This document shows, piece after piece, positions 1 to 7,029 of a stretch of DNA of 11,590 nucleotides; the stretch's first letter is position 1, and each line of letters opens with the position of its first letter. Source of the DNA: Clostridiales bacterium (lineage in GTDB: Bacteria > Bacillota > Clostridia > Oscillospirales > Acutalibacteraceae); the NCBI GenBank assembly GCA_021200075.1, contig JAJQGZ010000166.1, forward strand, positions 1-11,590, read 5' to 3'. The position numbers and the translations under genes are program-made. The notes beneath the pieces were generated by a model. That model made no database searches. It was not told where the DNA came from and saw only the letters and a list, made by a program, of their open reading frames with translations.

Positions 1-299
1 TCGCAGGTGATTTCCACCACATCGGTGTTGTTAAGTCCCTCGATTGCGCCGTCATTCGGCACGCATAATATCATCGAAGCGGTATTTTTGCTTTTCGCAA
101 TTTCGATAAAATTCAGTGCTACTCCTGCATAACCGCCGTCGTCCTTTTGATAAATGTCAAAATGCCACGGATTTTTTCTTTTCACTCCTATTTCGGACGC
201 CATATAATTATTTCCTCTCTCGCCGTACCAATGCTCGAAGATTTTAAACGCACTGTCAAAATCGTTGTCGATGTCAATGCCATTTAATTCCTCGGTCAT
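1..299 (-). CDS. Glycoside hydrolase family 4, C-terminal part, frame-shifted and cut by window edge
   Basis: Reading the - strand from the ATG at 297-299 gives 99 open codons to the window edge. The peptide starts MTEELNGIDI and includes HWYGERGNNYMA, then a PNDGAIEGL stretch followed by DVVEITC. That last pattern resembles the GH4 C-terminal region (N-G-A-I-x-x-L followed by V-V-E-V-x-C). It continues the upstream fragment with a one-base change of frame at the A run. No Shine-Dalgarno sequence precedes the ATG, because the A run sits there, so I read this as the broken-off continuation and not an independently translated gene. The true C-terminus lies outside the window. Confidence 0.75.
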   Translation of the reverse strand, partial: MTEELNGIDIDNDFDSAFKIFEHWYGERGNNYMASEIGVKRKNPWHFDIYQKDDGGYAGVALNFIEIAKSKNTASMILCVPNDGAIEGLNNTDVVEITC

Positions 300-1125
300 T
301 TTTTTTGTTTATTTCGCAAATCTGTTCGCCCCTGGTTTTGCCGGCTTTGAGTATATTTTCTATCGCCTTTTCACGGTAATAGAAGTAGTAGAGATATTCG
401 TTTAAAATACTTCCTCTTTCCTTTAAGAGCTCCTTTTCAAAATATCTCATATCCGTATTGATGTACGCCTCGTCATTTTCAATAAGCTCCTGCATAATTT
501 CTCTGCCGTCAAGCTTAATTGATTTAAAATAGGATAAGTGATTAAGTCCGTAAACCTCGCCGATTGCATTTCCCTCCGGCGCACCGTACAGCTTTTCAAA
601 CGAGCGGAGTATAGAACTCGGAGCGTCGCATATTTCGTATGTAAAATCATATCCCATATCCCTGAGCGTTTGGCTGACAACACCGGCAGGGTTTGTAAAG
701 TTGAAGACTTTACACCCGGGCTTTGCAAACTTTTTAATCATCTCGTGATAATCCGCAAGAGCGCTAATGCTCCTCATTGCAAAGGAAAGACCGGCGGCGC
801 CTGTTGTTTCCTGCCCCAAAAGACCGAGGTTTAAAGCGATTCTCTCATCCTTTACCCTCATTTCGTCTCCGCCAACTCTTATGGTCGTAATGACATAATC
901 GACATTTTCAACAGCTTTTTCGGCGTCGGTTGTCAGTGTGAATTTCATCTCGGGAGGCAATAAACTTGCAACCTTTTTTGCCATTTTGCCGTAAATGTTC
1001 AGCTTCTCTTCATTGTTGTCCGTAAATACCAGTTCGTCTATTTTGAGCGTCTTCGCTTTTTGCGCAATGCTCTTTGCCAAAAACATTGAGCGCACTCCGC
1101 CTCCGCCGATTACTGTCAGTTTCAT
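274..1125 (-). CDS. Glycoside hydrolase family 4 (6-phospho-beta-glucosidase-like), N-terminal part before a frameshift
   Basis: GH4 enzymes cleave (often 6-phosphorylated) glycosides in the cytoplasm by an unusual redox-elimination mechanism using NAD+ and a divalent metal. The 283-residue product opens with a Rossmann NAD-binding motif, VIGGGGVRS (residues 5-13). It then shows GQETTG (104-109), NFTNPAGVV (142-150), and the presumed metal-binding Cys166 (ICDAPSS) and His196 (GLNHLS), in the order expected of the family. Family members usually run to 420-450 residues. Here the frame stops after a run of eight A, and the rest of the domain continues in another frame (1-299). The ATG at 1123-1125 has a modest upstream GAAGG. 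The last eight residues (after KK at 274-275) are out-of-frame filler. The family is clear; substrate specificity (phospho-beta-glucoside versus another glycoside) cannot be read from this alone. It is divergent from, and functionally unrelated to, the pyr operon. Confidence 0.85.
   Translation of the reverse strand: MKLTVIGGGGVRSMFLAKSIAQKAKTLKIDELVFTDNNEEKLNIYGKMAKKVASLLPPEMKFTLTTDAEKAVENVDYVITTIRVGGDEMRVKDERIALNLGLLGQETTGAAGLSFAMRSISALADYHEMIKKFAKPGCKVFNFTNPAGVVSQTLRDMGYDFTYEICDAPSSILRSFEKLYGAPEGNAIGEVYGLNHLSYFKSIKLDGREIMQELIENDEAYINTDMRYFEKELLKERGSILNEYLYYFYYREKAIENILKAGKTRGEQICEINKKNDRGIKWH
299..306 (-). other. Homopolymer A8 frameshift site within the GH4 gene
   Basis: On the - strand the gene reads GAA ATA AAC, then eight A, then TG. 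With eight A the frame runs K-K-N-D-R-G and stops at 274-276. With seven A it would run K-K-M-T-E-E and join the remaining 99 codons seamlessly. The homopolymer is a classic place for indel mutation, sequencing miscall or transcriptional slippage. Confidence 0.75.
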
Positions 1126-1323
1126 TAGTGTGTACCTTCGTTGAATTATTAGTTATTATAGTTGAGTAACGGTTTAAATATTTTTACCTTATTGACGCCG
1201 TGGTTGAAATTAAATTCGGCTAATATCTGATGGAGACAAATTGAACGATTGTCGTAAAAATAACCGTAAAACGACTTGATGATAGATATTTCATATCAAA
1301 GTTAAACTATATCTTTAACATCT

Positions 1324-1336
1324 GTTTGCAATATTA
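1324..1336 (+). repeat. 13-bp inverted repeat, upstream copy (candidate operator)
   Basis: GTTTGCAATATTA here is the exact reverse complement of 1449-1461, which overlaps the end of the pyr -10 box and the predicted transcription start. A repeat this long in so short a region is unlikely by chance, though AT-richness weakens the argument. It could be one of two binding sites for a repressor, or part of a divergent promoter. No cognate regulator is encoded in the window. Confidence 0.5.
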
Positions 1337-1422
1337 AATTATAATTCGATGTCTAAAACAATACCTATTTTTCACCGATCTTTGTGTTTCGGCAAAAAAT
1401 TGTTAAAAGATATTTTTTTCTG

Positions 1423-1452
1423 TTGACTTAAAGGGGTTGTATATATTATAAT
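1423..1452 (+). promoter_or_regulatory. Sigma-A-type promoter of the pyr operon
   Basis: TTGACT (1423-1428) and a perfect TATAAT (1447-1452) are separated by 18 bp, close to the housekeeping consensus. Transcription would start near 1458-1461, giving a 5' leader of only about 18-20 nt before the pyrC ATG. This leaves room for the ribosome binding site but not for an attenuator. Confidence 0.75.
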
Positions 1453-1461
1453 ATTGCAAAC
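1449..1461 (-). repeat. 13-bp inverted repeat, pyr promoter copy (candidate operator)
   Basis: TAATATTGCAAAC mirrors 1324-1336. It begins inside the TATAAT box and ends at the likely transcription start, so a protein bound here would block RNA polymerase. Function is inferred from position only. Confidence 0.5.
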
Positions 1462-1477
1462 GAAAGGAATGTGATTT

Positions 1478-2758
1478 ATGACCTTGCTGATTAAGAACGC
1501 AATTGCGTTTGTTGACAATGTCTTCAAAAAATCAGATATTCTTATTGAGAATGAAAAAATCAAGTCCATTGGTATTGGTATTTCTGTTTCTTCACAAGGT
1601 GTCGATAAAATAATTGACACTATGGATAAGTATTTTTTAATTCCGGGTTTCGCAGATGTTCATACACATCTCAGGGAACCCGGTTTTTCTTATAAGGAAA
1701 CGATTAAAACAGGCAGTAAGGCAGGAGCAAGAGCAGGCTATACACTGCTTTGCACTATGCCTAATTTAAATCCGCCGCCTGATTGCCCGGAGAATTTAAA
1801 GGTGCAGACCGATATTATTAAAAGGGACGCCGTTATTAATATTATCCCGTTCGGCACTGTTACAAAGGGCAGAAAGGGCGAGGGAGAGGTAATCGACTTT
1901 GCCTCTGTAGCGCAGGATGTCGCAGGATTTTCCGACGACGGCTGCGGAGTTCAAAGCGAGGAGCTTATGCTCAAAGCGATGTGTGAATGTGCAAAGCTCG
2001 GCAAAATAATTTCCGCTCACTGCGAGGTAAACGAGCTTCTACACGGCGGATATATCCACGACGGCGAATATTGCAAAGCGCATAATCACAAAGGTATCTG
2101 TTCCGAAAGTGAATGGAAGCAGATAGAAAGGGATTGCCGCCTTGCCGAAATAACCGGTTGCCGTTACCACACTTGCCATATTTCGACAAAGGAAAGCGTT
2201 GATATTATTAGAAAAGCCAAAGCAAGGGGAGTGAATGTCACCTGCGAAACAGCACCGCATTACCTCACTCTTTGCGACAGCGATTTGCAGGAGGACGGAC
2301 GCTTTAAGATGAACCCTCCGCTCAGGAGCGAGGAGGACAGGCAGGCGCTTATCGAAGGCGTGCTTGACGGTACAATTGATGTTATAGCAACCGACCATGC
2401 GCCTCACTCCGCAGAGGAAAAATCAAAGGGTTTAAGCTCTTCAGCAATGGGTATAGTCGGTCTTGAAACCGCATTTGCCGTGCTTAACACATATCTTGTC
2501 AAACCCGGGATTATAACCCTTGAAAAGCTTGTTGAGATGATGTCCGTCAGACCGAGAGAGATTTTCGGCTTTGACGGCGGAAAAATAGAAGTCGGTCAGA
2601 CAGCCGATTTGGCGCTCATAGACGCTGACAGGCATTGGATTGTCGAGCCGAGCAAATTTGTAACAATGGGTCGTACAACACCGTTTGAGGGTATGGATTT
2701 ACAGGGCGAAAATCTTTTGACAGTGTACAAAGGAGAGATAGTATATGAAGCCGTATGA
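1478..2758 (+). CDS. pyrC: Dihydroorotase (class I, Aquifex/Bacillus type)
   Basis: Catalyses reversible cyclisation of N-carbamoyl-L-aspartate to L-dihydroorotate, step 3 of UMP synthesis, in the cytoplasm. The 426-residue length is normal for the class I enzyme. The amidohydrolase metal site is complete: H62 and H64 in DVHTHLREPG, with substrate-contacting R66, then D153 (FSDDG), H181 (AHCE), H234 (CHIST) and catalytic D306 (ATDHAPHS). Asp153 takes the place of the carboxylated lysine of E. coli-type enzymes, and the numbering tracks Aquifex PyrC closely. In Aquifex this type is activated by complexing with aspartate transcarbamoylase; pyrB in the same operon would allow that here, but this is inference. 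It is the first gene of the operon. AAAGGAA at about 1463-1469 sits well placed before the ATG. The last 14 nt overlap carA, implying translational coupling. Confidence 0.96.
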   Translation: MTLLIKNAIAFVDNVFKKSDILIENEKIKSIGIGISVSSQGVDKIIDTMDKYFLIPGFADVHTHLREPGFSYKETIKTGSKAGARAGYTLLCTMPNLNPPPDCPENLKVQTDIIKRDAVINIIPFGTVTKGRKGEGEVIDFASVAQDVAGFSDDGCGVQSEELMLKAMCECAKLGKIISAHCEVNELLHGGYIHDGEYCKAHNHKGICSESEWKQIERDCRLAEITGCRYHTCHISTKESVDIIRKAKARGVNVTCETAPHYLTLCDSDLQEDGRFKMNPPLRSEEDRQALIEGVLDGTIDVIATDHAPHSAEEKSKGLSSSAMGIVGLETAFAVLNTYLVKPGIITLEKLVEMMSVRPREIFGFDGGKIEVGQTADLALIDADRHWIVEPSKFVTMGRTTPFEGMDLQGENLLTVYKGEIVYEAV

Positions 2759-3851
2759 CAAAAAAATTGTGCTTGAAAACGGCAGGGAATTTTACGGTTG
2801 GGGCTTCGGCGCCGATAAGGAAGCCGTAAACGAGCTTGTTTTCAACACTTCAATGGTCGGTTATCAGGAGATTGTTTCCGACCCGAGCTATACAGACCAA
2901 ATGGTTTGTATGACTTATCCGCTTATCGGCAACTACGGTATGACAGACGAGGATTACGAAACGAGAGTACCCACAATGGGCGGTCTGATAGTCAGGGAAT
3001 ATAATGATTTGCCGTCGAATTTCAGGTACACAAAAACGCTTTTGGAGGTTCTCGACGAATACGGTATTCCCGGTATCAGCGGCGTTGATACCAGAATGAT
3101 AACAAGAATTATCCGTGACGAGGGTTCGCAAAAAATTATTATATGCGACGCCGATTTACCGTATGAAGAAGCGCTTAAAAAGGTAAAGGATTATGTTATT
3201 CCAACCGATATGGTGTCGAGAGTCAGCTGTAAAAAACGCTGGTATTCAAGAACACCCAGCCATAAATACGATGTCGTAGCTGTTGACTGCGGAATAAAGC
3301 ATAATATAATCAGAAAGCTTAACGAAAGTGGTTGCAATGTCACCGTTGTGCCTTATAATATCACAGCCGACGAAGTCCTCAAAATGAAGCCGGACGGGCT
3401 GTTTCTTTCAAACGGGCCGGGCAATCCCGAGGATGTTCAGCCGGTAATCGAGCTTGTAAAGGAACTCAAGGGCAAGCTTCCCATATTCGGCATATGCCTC
3501 GGTCACCAGATGATTTCGCTTGCGCTCGGCGCAAAAACATTTAAGATGAAATTCGGCCACAGGGGCGGCAATCATCCGGTGCTTAATATTGAAAGCGGTA
3601 AGATAGAAATTACATCGCAAAATCATTCCTACGCTGTCGATTCATCGTCGCTTGCCGATACACAGCTTACGCTCACGCATAAAAATCTGCTTGACGATAC
3701 CGCAGAGGGTGTAAAGTCGGAGGCAAACAAACTCTTCTCCGTTCAATATCACCCGGAAAGTGCGCCCGGTCCGCAGGACAGCGCATATCTCTTTGATGAA
3801 TTTATAGCTCTTATGGAAAAGGAGGCGCAGCAAAATGCCGAAAAGGACTGA
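2745..3851 (+). CDS. carA: Carbamoyl phosphate synthase small (glutaminase) subunit
   Basis: Hydrolyses glutamine and channels ammonia to the large subunit for carbamoyl phosphate synthesis, the first committed step of the pathway. At 368 residues it is close to the usual 360-380. The N-terminal half carries the small-subunit-specific domain (NTSMVGYQEIVSDPSY near 34-49; GVDTRMITR near 113-121). The C-terminal half is a class I glutamine amidotransferase with nucleophile C251 in FGICLGHQ and H336/E338 in QYHPES, so the catalytic triad is complete. The start ATG is preceded by AAAGGAG (about 2729-2735) inside the end of pyrC. The 3' end overlaps carB by 17 nt. The symbol pyrAA would be used in Bacillus nomenclature. 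Confidence 0.96.
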   Translation: MKPYDKKIVLENGREFYGWGFGADKEAVNELVFNTSMVGYQEIVSDPSYTDQMVCMTYPLIGNYGMTDEDYETRVPTMGGLIVREYNDLPSNFRYTKTLLEVLDEYGIPGISGVDTRMITRIIRDEGSQKIIICDADLPYEEALKKVKDYVIPTDMVSRVSCKKRWYSRTPSHKYDVVAVDCGIKHNIIRKLNESGCNVTVVPYNITADEVLKMKPDGLFLSNGPGNPEDVQPVIELVKELKGKLPIFGICLGHQMISLALGAKTFKMKFGHRGGNHPVLNIESGKIEITSQNHSYAVDSSSLADTQLTLTHKNLLDDTAEGVKSEANKLFSVQYHPESAPGPQDSAYLFDEFIALMEKEAQQNAEKD

Positions 3852-5979
3852 TATACATAAAATACTTGTTATCGGCTCAGGCCCGATAGTTATAGGACAG
3901 GCTGCCGAATTTGACTATTCCGGCACTCAGGCGTGTCTTGCACTGCGTGAAGAGGGCTACGAGGTTGTATTGATTAACTCGAATCCCGCAACCATTATGA
4001 CGGATACCGATATTGCCGATAAGGTTTATATGGAACCGCTCAACCTTGAATATGTCGCAAGGATTATTCGCCACGAAAGGCCCGATGCAATTCTTCCGTC
4101 TCTCGGCGGTCAGACAGGGCTTAACCTTGCGGTTCAGCTTGCAAAAAAAGGCGTACTCAAAGAATGTGATGTCGAGATACTCGGCACAAATTTTGATGCG
4201 ATTGAAAAAGCCGAGGACAGGGAGCTTTTCAAGGAGCTTTGCGAAAGTCTCGGCGAGCCGGTTCTCCCGTCAGAAATTGCGGAAACCATCGAAGACGGAC
4301 TTGAAGCTGCAAGGAAAATCGGTTTCCCGGTTGTGCTTCGTCCTGCATTTACGCTCGGCGGTACAGGCGGCGGCTTTGCCGATGATGAAGAAGAATTTAT
4401 GCTGATGATGAAAAATGCGCTTGCCGTTTCTCCGGTTCATCAGGTGCTTGTCGAAAAGAGCATAAAGGGTTATAAGGAAATTGAATACGAGGTAATGCGT
4501 GACGCAAACGACACCGCAATCACTATATGCAATATGGAAAATATTGACCCTGTCGGCGTTCACACCGGCGATTCTGTAGTTGTTGCTCCGCCGCAAACTC
4601 TTACCAACAAAGAGTATCATATGCTCCGTGACTCCGCATTAAAAATCATCAGAGAGCTTAAAATCGAGGGTGGTTGCAATGTTCAGTTCGCTCTCGACCC
4701 CCACTCATTCAGATATTATCTTATAGAAGTTAATCCGAGAGTTTCCCGTTCGTCTGCACTTGCGTCCAAGGCTTCGGGCTATCCCATTGCAAGAGTATCG
4801 GCAAAGATTTCCGTCGGTATGCGCCTTGATGAAATACCGATTGCCAATACTCCGGCATCGTTTGAACCTACTCTCGACTATGTTGTTACAAAGATTGCAC
4901 GCTTTCCGTTTGATAAATTTGCGGACGCCAACAATACTCTCAACACTCAGATGAAAGCTACCGGCGAGGTAATGGCAATCGGCAGAACAATGGAGGAAAG
5001 TCTGCTTAAAGCGGTTCGCTCTCTCGAGACGGGAATTTGCCACCTTTACAGTAAAAAGTTTGATTCCTACACAGAGGACGAGCTGCTCAAATATATCCAT
5101 AACGGCACAGACGACAGACTTCTCGCAATAGCTCAGCTTATCAGGCTCAAATGCGATTTGAACAGAATATATAACGCAACAAAGATTGATATGTTCTTCC
5201 TTGAAAAAATCAAGAATATAGTCGAGTTTGAGACGCCTCTTGCAAATAATCCCGGCAACATTTCCGTCTTAAAGGACGCTAAAAAAATGGGCGTTTCCGA
5301 TAAATATATCGGTATGCTTTGGCATATGACCGAGGCTGAAATATTTAACCTCAGAAAGGAAAATAATATTTTCCCGGTCTATAAAATGATAGATACCTGC
5401 GCATCGGAATTTGATTCCTATGTTCCGTATTTTTATTCAACTTATGAAGAGGAAAACGAATACGTAGTATCGGACAGGAAAAAAATAGTCGTTCTCGGTT
5501 CTGGCCCTATTCGTATCGGTCAGGGTGTGGAGTTTGACTATTCCACCGTTCACGCAATATGGTCTATAAGAGATTCAGGATACGAAGCAATTATCATTAA
5601 TAATAATCCCGAAACCGTATCTACCGATTATACTACTTCGGACAAACTCTATTTTGAGCCGCTGACGGTTGAAGATGTTATGAATGTAATCTGTCTTGAA
5701 AATCCGCAGGGCATTGTCGTATCTCTCGGCGGTCAGACGGCTATCAATCTTGCAGAGCCTCTCAATGCTCTCGGCGTACCGATTATCGGTACTGATGTAG
5801 AAGCAATTGACAGGGCGGAGAACAGGGACAGCTTTAAAAAGGTTATGGAACAGCTCCAAATTCCTCAGCCGAAGGGTCTTGCGGTTACCACTATTGAAGA
5901 GGGTGTAAAGGTAGCGACGCAAATCGGCTATCCTGTTCTTGTCAGACCGTCGTTCGTTTTGGGAGGCAGAGCAATGTAA
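3835..5979 (+). CDS. carB: Carbamoyl phosphate synthase large subunit, N-terminal two thirds up to an in-frame TAA
   Basis: The large subunit uses two ATP, bicarbonate and channelled ammonia to make carbamoyl phosphate. This 714-residue segment contains the complete carboxyphosphate half. It has a pre-ATP-grasp GSGPIVIGQAAEFDYSG (14-30), SLGGQTGLN (89-97), then R129 and R169 at the same numbers as the E. coli ATP-contacting arginines, and a glycine-rich GGTGGG loop (175-180). The oligomerisation domain follows, then the start of the carbamate-phosphorylating half (GSGPIRIGQGVEFDYS; SLGGQTAIN; RPSFVLGGRAM). It ends abruptly in the middle of this second ATP-grasp domain, where TAA replaces the Glu codon expected after GGRAM. 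A strong AAAAGGAGG at 3817-3825 precedes the ATG, which overlaps carA by 17 nt. As written it would lack most of the second active site and could not make carbamoyl phosphate by the normal route. The E. coli protein is about 1073 residues; the joined frame here would be 1061 codons. Confidence 0.93.
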   Translation: MPKRTDIHKILVIGSGPIVIGQAAEFDYSGTQACLALREEGYEVVLINSNPATIMTDTDIADKVYMEPLNLEYVARIIRHERPDAILPSLGGQTGLNLAVQLAKKGVLKECDVEILGTNFDAIEKAEDRELFKELCESLGEPVLPSEIAETIEDGLEAARKIGFPVVLRPAFTLGGTGGGFADDEEEFMLMMKNALAVSPVHQVLVEKSIKGYKEIEYEVMRDANDTAITICNMENIDPVGVHTGDSVVVAPPQTLTNKEYHMLRDSALKIIRELKIEGGCNVQFALDPHSFRYYLIEVNPRVSRSSALASKASGYPIARVSAKISVGMRLDEIPIANTPASFEPTLDYVVTKIARFPFDKFADANNTLNTQMKATGEVMAIGRTMEESLLKAVRSLETGICHLYSKKFDSYTEDELLKYIHNGTDDRLLAIAQLIRLKCDLNRIYNATKIDMFFLEKIKNIVEFETPLANNPGNISVLKDAKKMGVSDKYIGMLWHMTEAEIFNLRKENNIFPVYKMIDTCASEFDSYVPYFYSTYEEENEYVVSDRKKIVVLGSGPIRIGQGVEFDYSTVHAIWSIRDSGYEAIIINNNPETVSTDYTTSDKLYFEPLTVEDVMNVICLENPQGIVVSLGGQTAINLAEPLNALGVPIIGTDVEAIDRAENRDSFKKVMEQLQIPQPKGLAVTTIEEGVKVATQIGYPVLVRPSFVLGGRAM
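5977..5979 (+). other. carB: In-frame TAA interrupting carB (codon 715)
   Basis: The stop falls between GGRAM and IVANEES. Homologues, including E. coli CarB (GGRAMEIV), have Glu here, so one base (GAA to TAA at 5977) explains it. The frame is unchanged on both sides. A GGGAGG with 7-nt spacing lies before the ATG at 5974-5976 next to the stop, but it encodes the conserved Gly-Gly-Arg and is probably incidental. Confidence 0.9.
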
Positions 5980-7020
5980 ATTGTCGCAAATGAGGAATCC
6001 CTGCGTCATTATCTGCAAACTGCCGTTGAGATAAATACCGAACAGCCCGTGCTTGTTGATAAATACATAATGGGCAGGGAGCTTGAGGTTGACGCTATAT
6101 GCGACGGCGAGGATGTATATATCCCGGGTATTATGGAGCATGTTGAAAGAACAGGCGTTCATTCAGGCGATTCAATTTCGATTTATCCCACATTCACCGC
6201 TTCAGACTGTGTAAAGGAAAAGATTATTGATTACACAATTCGCCTCGGCAAGGCAATAGGCATTGTCGGTCTTTACAATATTCAGTTCATTGCCGATGAA
6301 AACGATGATGTATATGTAATCGAGGTTAACCCGAGGTCGTCGAGAACCGTACCGTTTCTTTCAAAAGCAACCTCGATTCCTATGGCTCATATCGCAACTC
6401 AGGTAATACTCGGTCATTCGCTTAAAGAACAGGGGATAACCGAGGTTTATCCGCCGGAGAAAAAACGCTGGTATGTAAAAGCACCTGCGTTCTCATTCTC
6501 AAAGCTTAAAGGTATGGACACATACCTTTCGCCTGAAATGAAGTCTACCGGCGAAGCAATAGGCTATGATAAATCCCTTACCAGGGCACTTTACAAAGCG
6601 ATTCAGGCGTCGGGGCTTAATGTCGCAAATTACGGCACGGTGCTTGTCACGATAGCCGACCAGGATAAACCTGCGGCGCTTCCGCTTATCAAACGTTTCT
6701 ACGATCTCGGTTTTAATATTGAAGCTACCGAGGGCACGGCAAAATATCTCAAAACTCACGGAATCCGCACGAGAGTCCGCCAAAAGCTGACGCTCGATGA
6801 AAGCGACGAAATTCTCTGCGCTTTGAAACAGGGCCATATCGCATATGTAATAAATACGATTGACGTAAATGCGGGAGATTCCCATTCCGACGGGTCGGAA
6901 ATCAGGCGGGCTGCCGTTGAAAATAATGTAACAATGTTCACTTCTCTCGACACGGTTAAGGTTTTGCTTGATGTGCTTGAGGAGATAACTCTCGGCGTAT
7001 CCACAATAAACGCCGAATAG
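5980..7020 (+). CDS. carB: Carbamoyl phosphate synthase large subunit, C-terminal third (same frame, after the internal TAA)
   Basis: 346 codons in the same frame as the upstream part complete the second ATP-grasp domain and the regulatory domain. Visible are the GIMEHVERTGVHSGDS region, NIQFIADENDDVYVIEVNPRSSRTVPF (ATP/Mg-binding), and the C-terminal MGS-like allosteric domain (roughly joined residues 935-1061). In that domain T965 and T968 of ATEGT, and K984, correspond by a constant offset of 9 to E. coli T974, T977 and K993, the UMP/IMP-binding residues. UMP feedback on this enzyme is therefore plausible. The first conventional in-frame starts are GTG at 6049 and ATG at 6070; neither has a ribosome binding site. 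Independent translation is thus unlikely, and this is best seen as the rest of an interrupted or miscalled carB. It ends in TAG, 9 nt before pyrK. Confidence 0.9.
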   Translation: MVANEESLRHYLQTAVEINTEQPVLVDKYIMGRELEVDAICDGEDVYIPGIMEHVERTGVHSGDSISIYPTFTASDCVKEKIIDYTIRLGKAIGIVGLYNIQFIADENDDVYVIEVNPRSSRTVPFLSKATSIPMAHIATQVILGHSLKEQGITEVYPPEKKRWYVKAPAFSFSKLKGMDTYLSPEMKSTGEAIGYDKSLTRALYKAIQASGLNVANYGTVLVTIADQDKPAALPLIKRFYDLGFNIEATEGTAKYLKTHGIRTRVRQKLTLDESDEILCALKQGHIAYVINTIDVNAGDSHSDGSEIRRAAVENNVTMFTSLDTVKVLLDVLEEITLGVSTINAE

Positions 7021-7029
7021 GATTGGATT

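Larger units (their letters stand above)
1126..1477. promoter_or_regulatory. Divergent intergenic region between the GH4 gene and the pyr operon
   Basis: A 352-bp AT-rich stretch between two divergently oriented genes, with no convincing coding frame on either strand. It holds the pyr operon promoter at its right end and a 13-bp inverted repeat. A TATAAT-like box for the - strand sits at 1155-1160, 30 bp from the GH4 start, but without a recognisable -35. A second - strand TATAAT lies at 1338-1343. Short imperfect dyads (1235-1253 and 1251-1275) are too weak to name. No riboswitch, T-box or PyrR-type leader was recognised. Confidence 0.7.

Noticed and set aside
1235..1314. Short dyads (GACAA/TTGTC, GTCGT/ACGAC, AGATAT/ATATCT) in the divergent region
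   Set aside because: Arms are only 5-6 bp with long loops in AT-rich DNA and are easily expected by chance.
1126..1477. PyrR-binding attenuator, riboswitch or T-box ahead of pyrC
   Set aside because: The promoter leaves about 18-20 nt of leader, and no terminator/antiterminator pair or conserved loop sequence was found.
3877..5780. Repeated motifs within carB (GSGP-I-IGQ-EFDYS, SLGGQT)
   Set aside because: They are the ancient internal duplication of the two synthetase halves of CarB, not a DNA repeat or recombination product.
5575..6162. 195-codon open frame on the - strand opposite the carB break
   Set aside because: It is antisense to strongly conserved CarB sequence, has no recognisable motifs, and is open because of the codon pattern of the opposite strand. 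It does not explain the TAA.
6049..7020. Independent gene starting at GTG 6049
   Set aside because: No ribosome binding site, and the frame is continuous with the preceding CarB sequence apart from a single stop; the product would begin inside an ATP-grasp domain.
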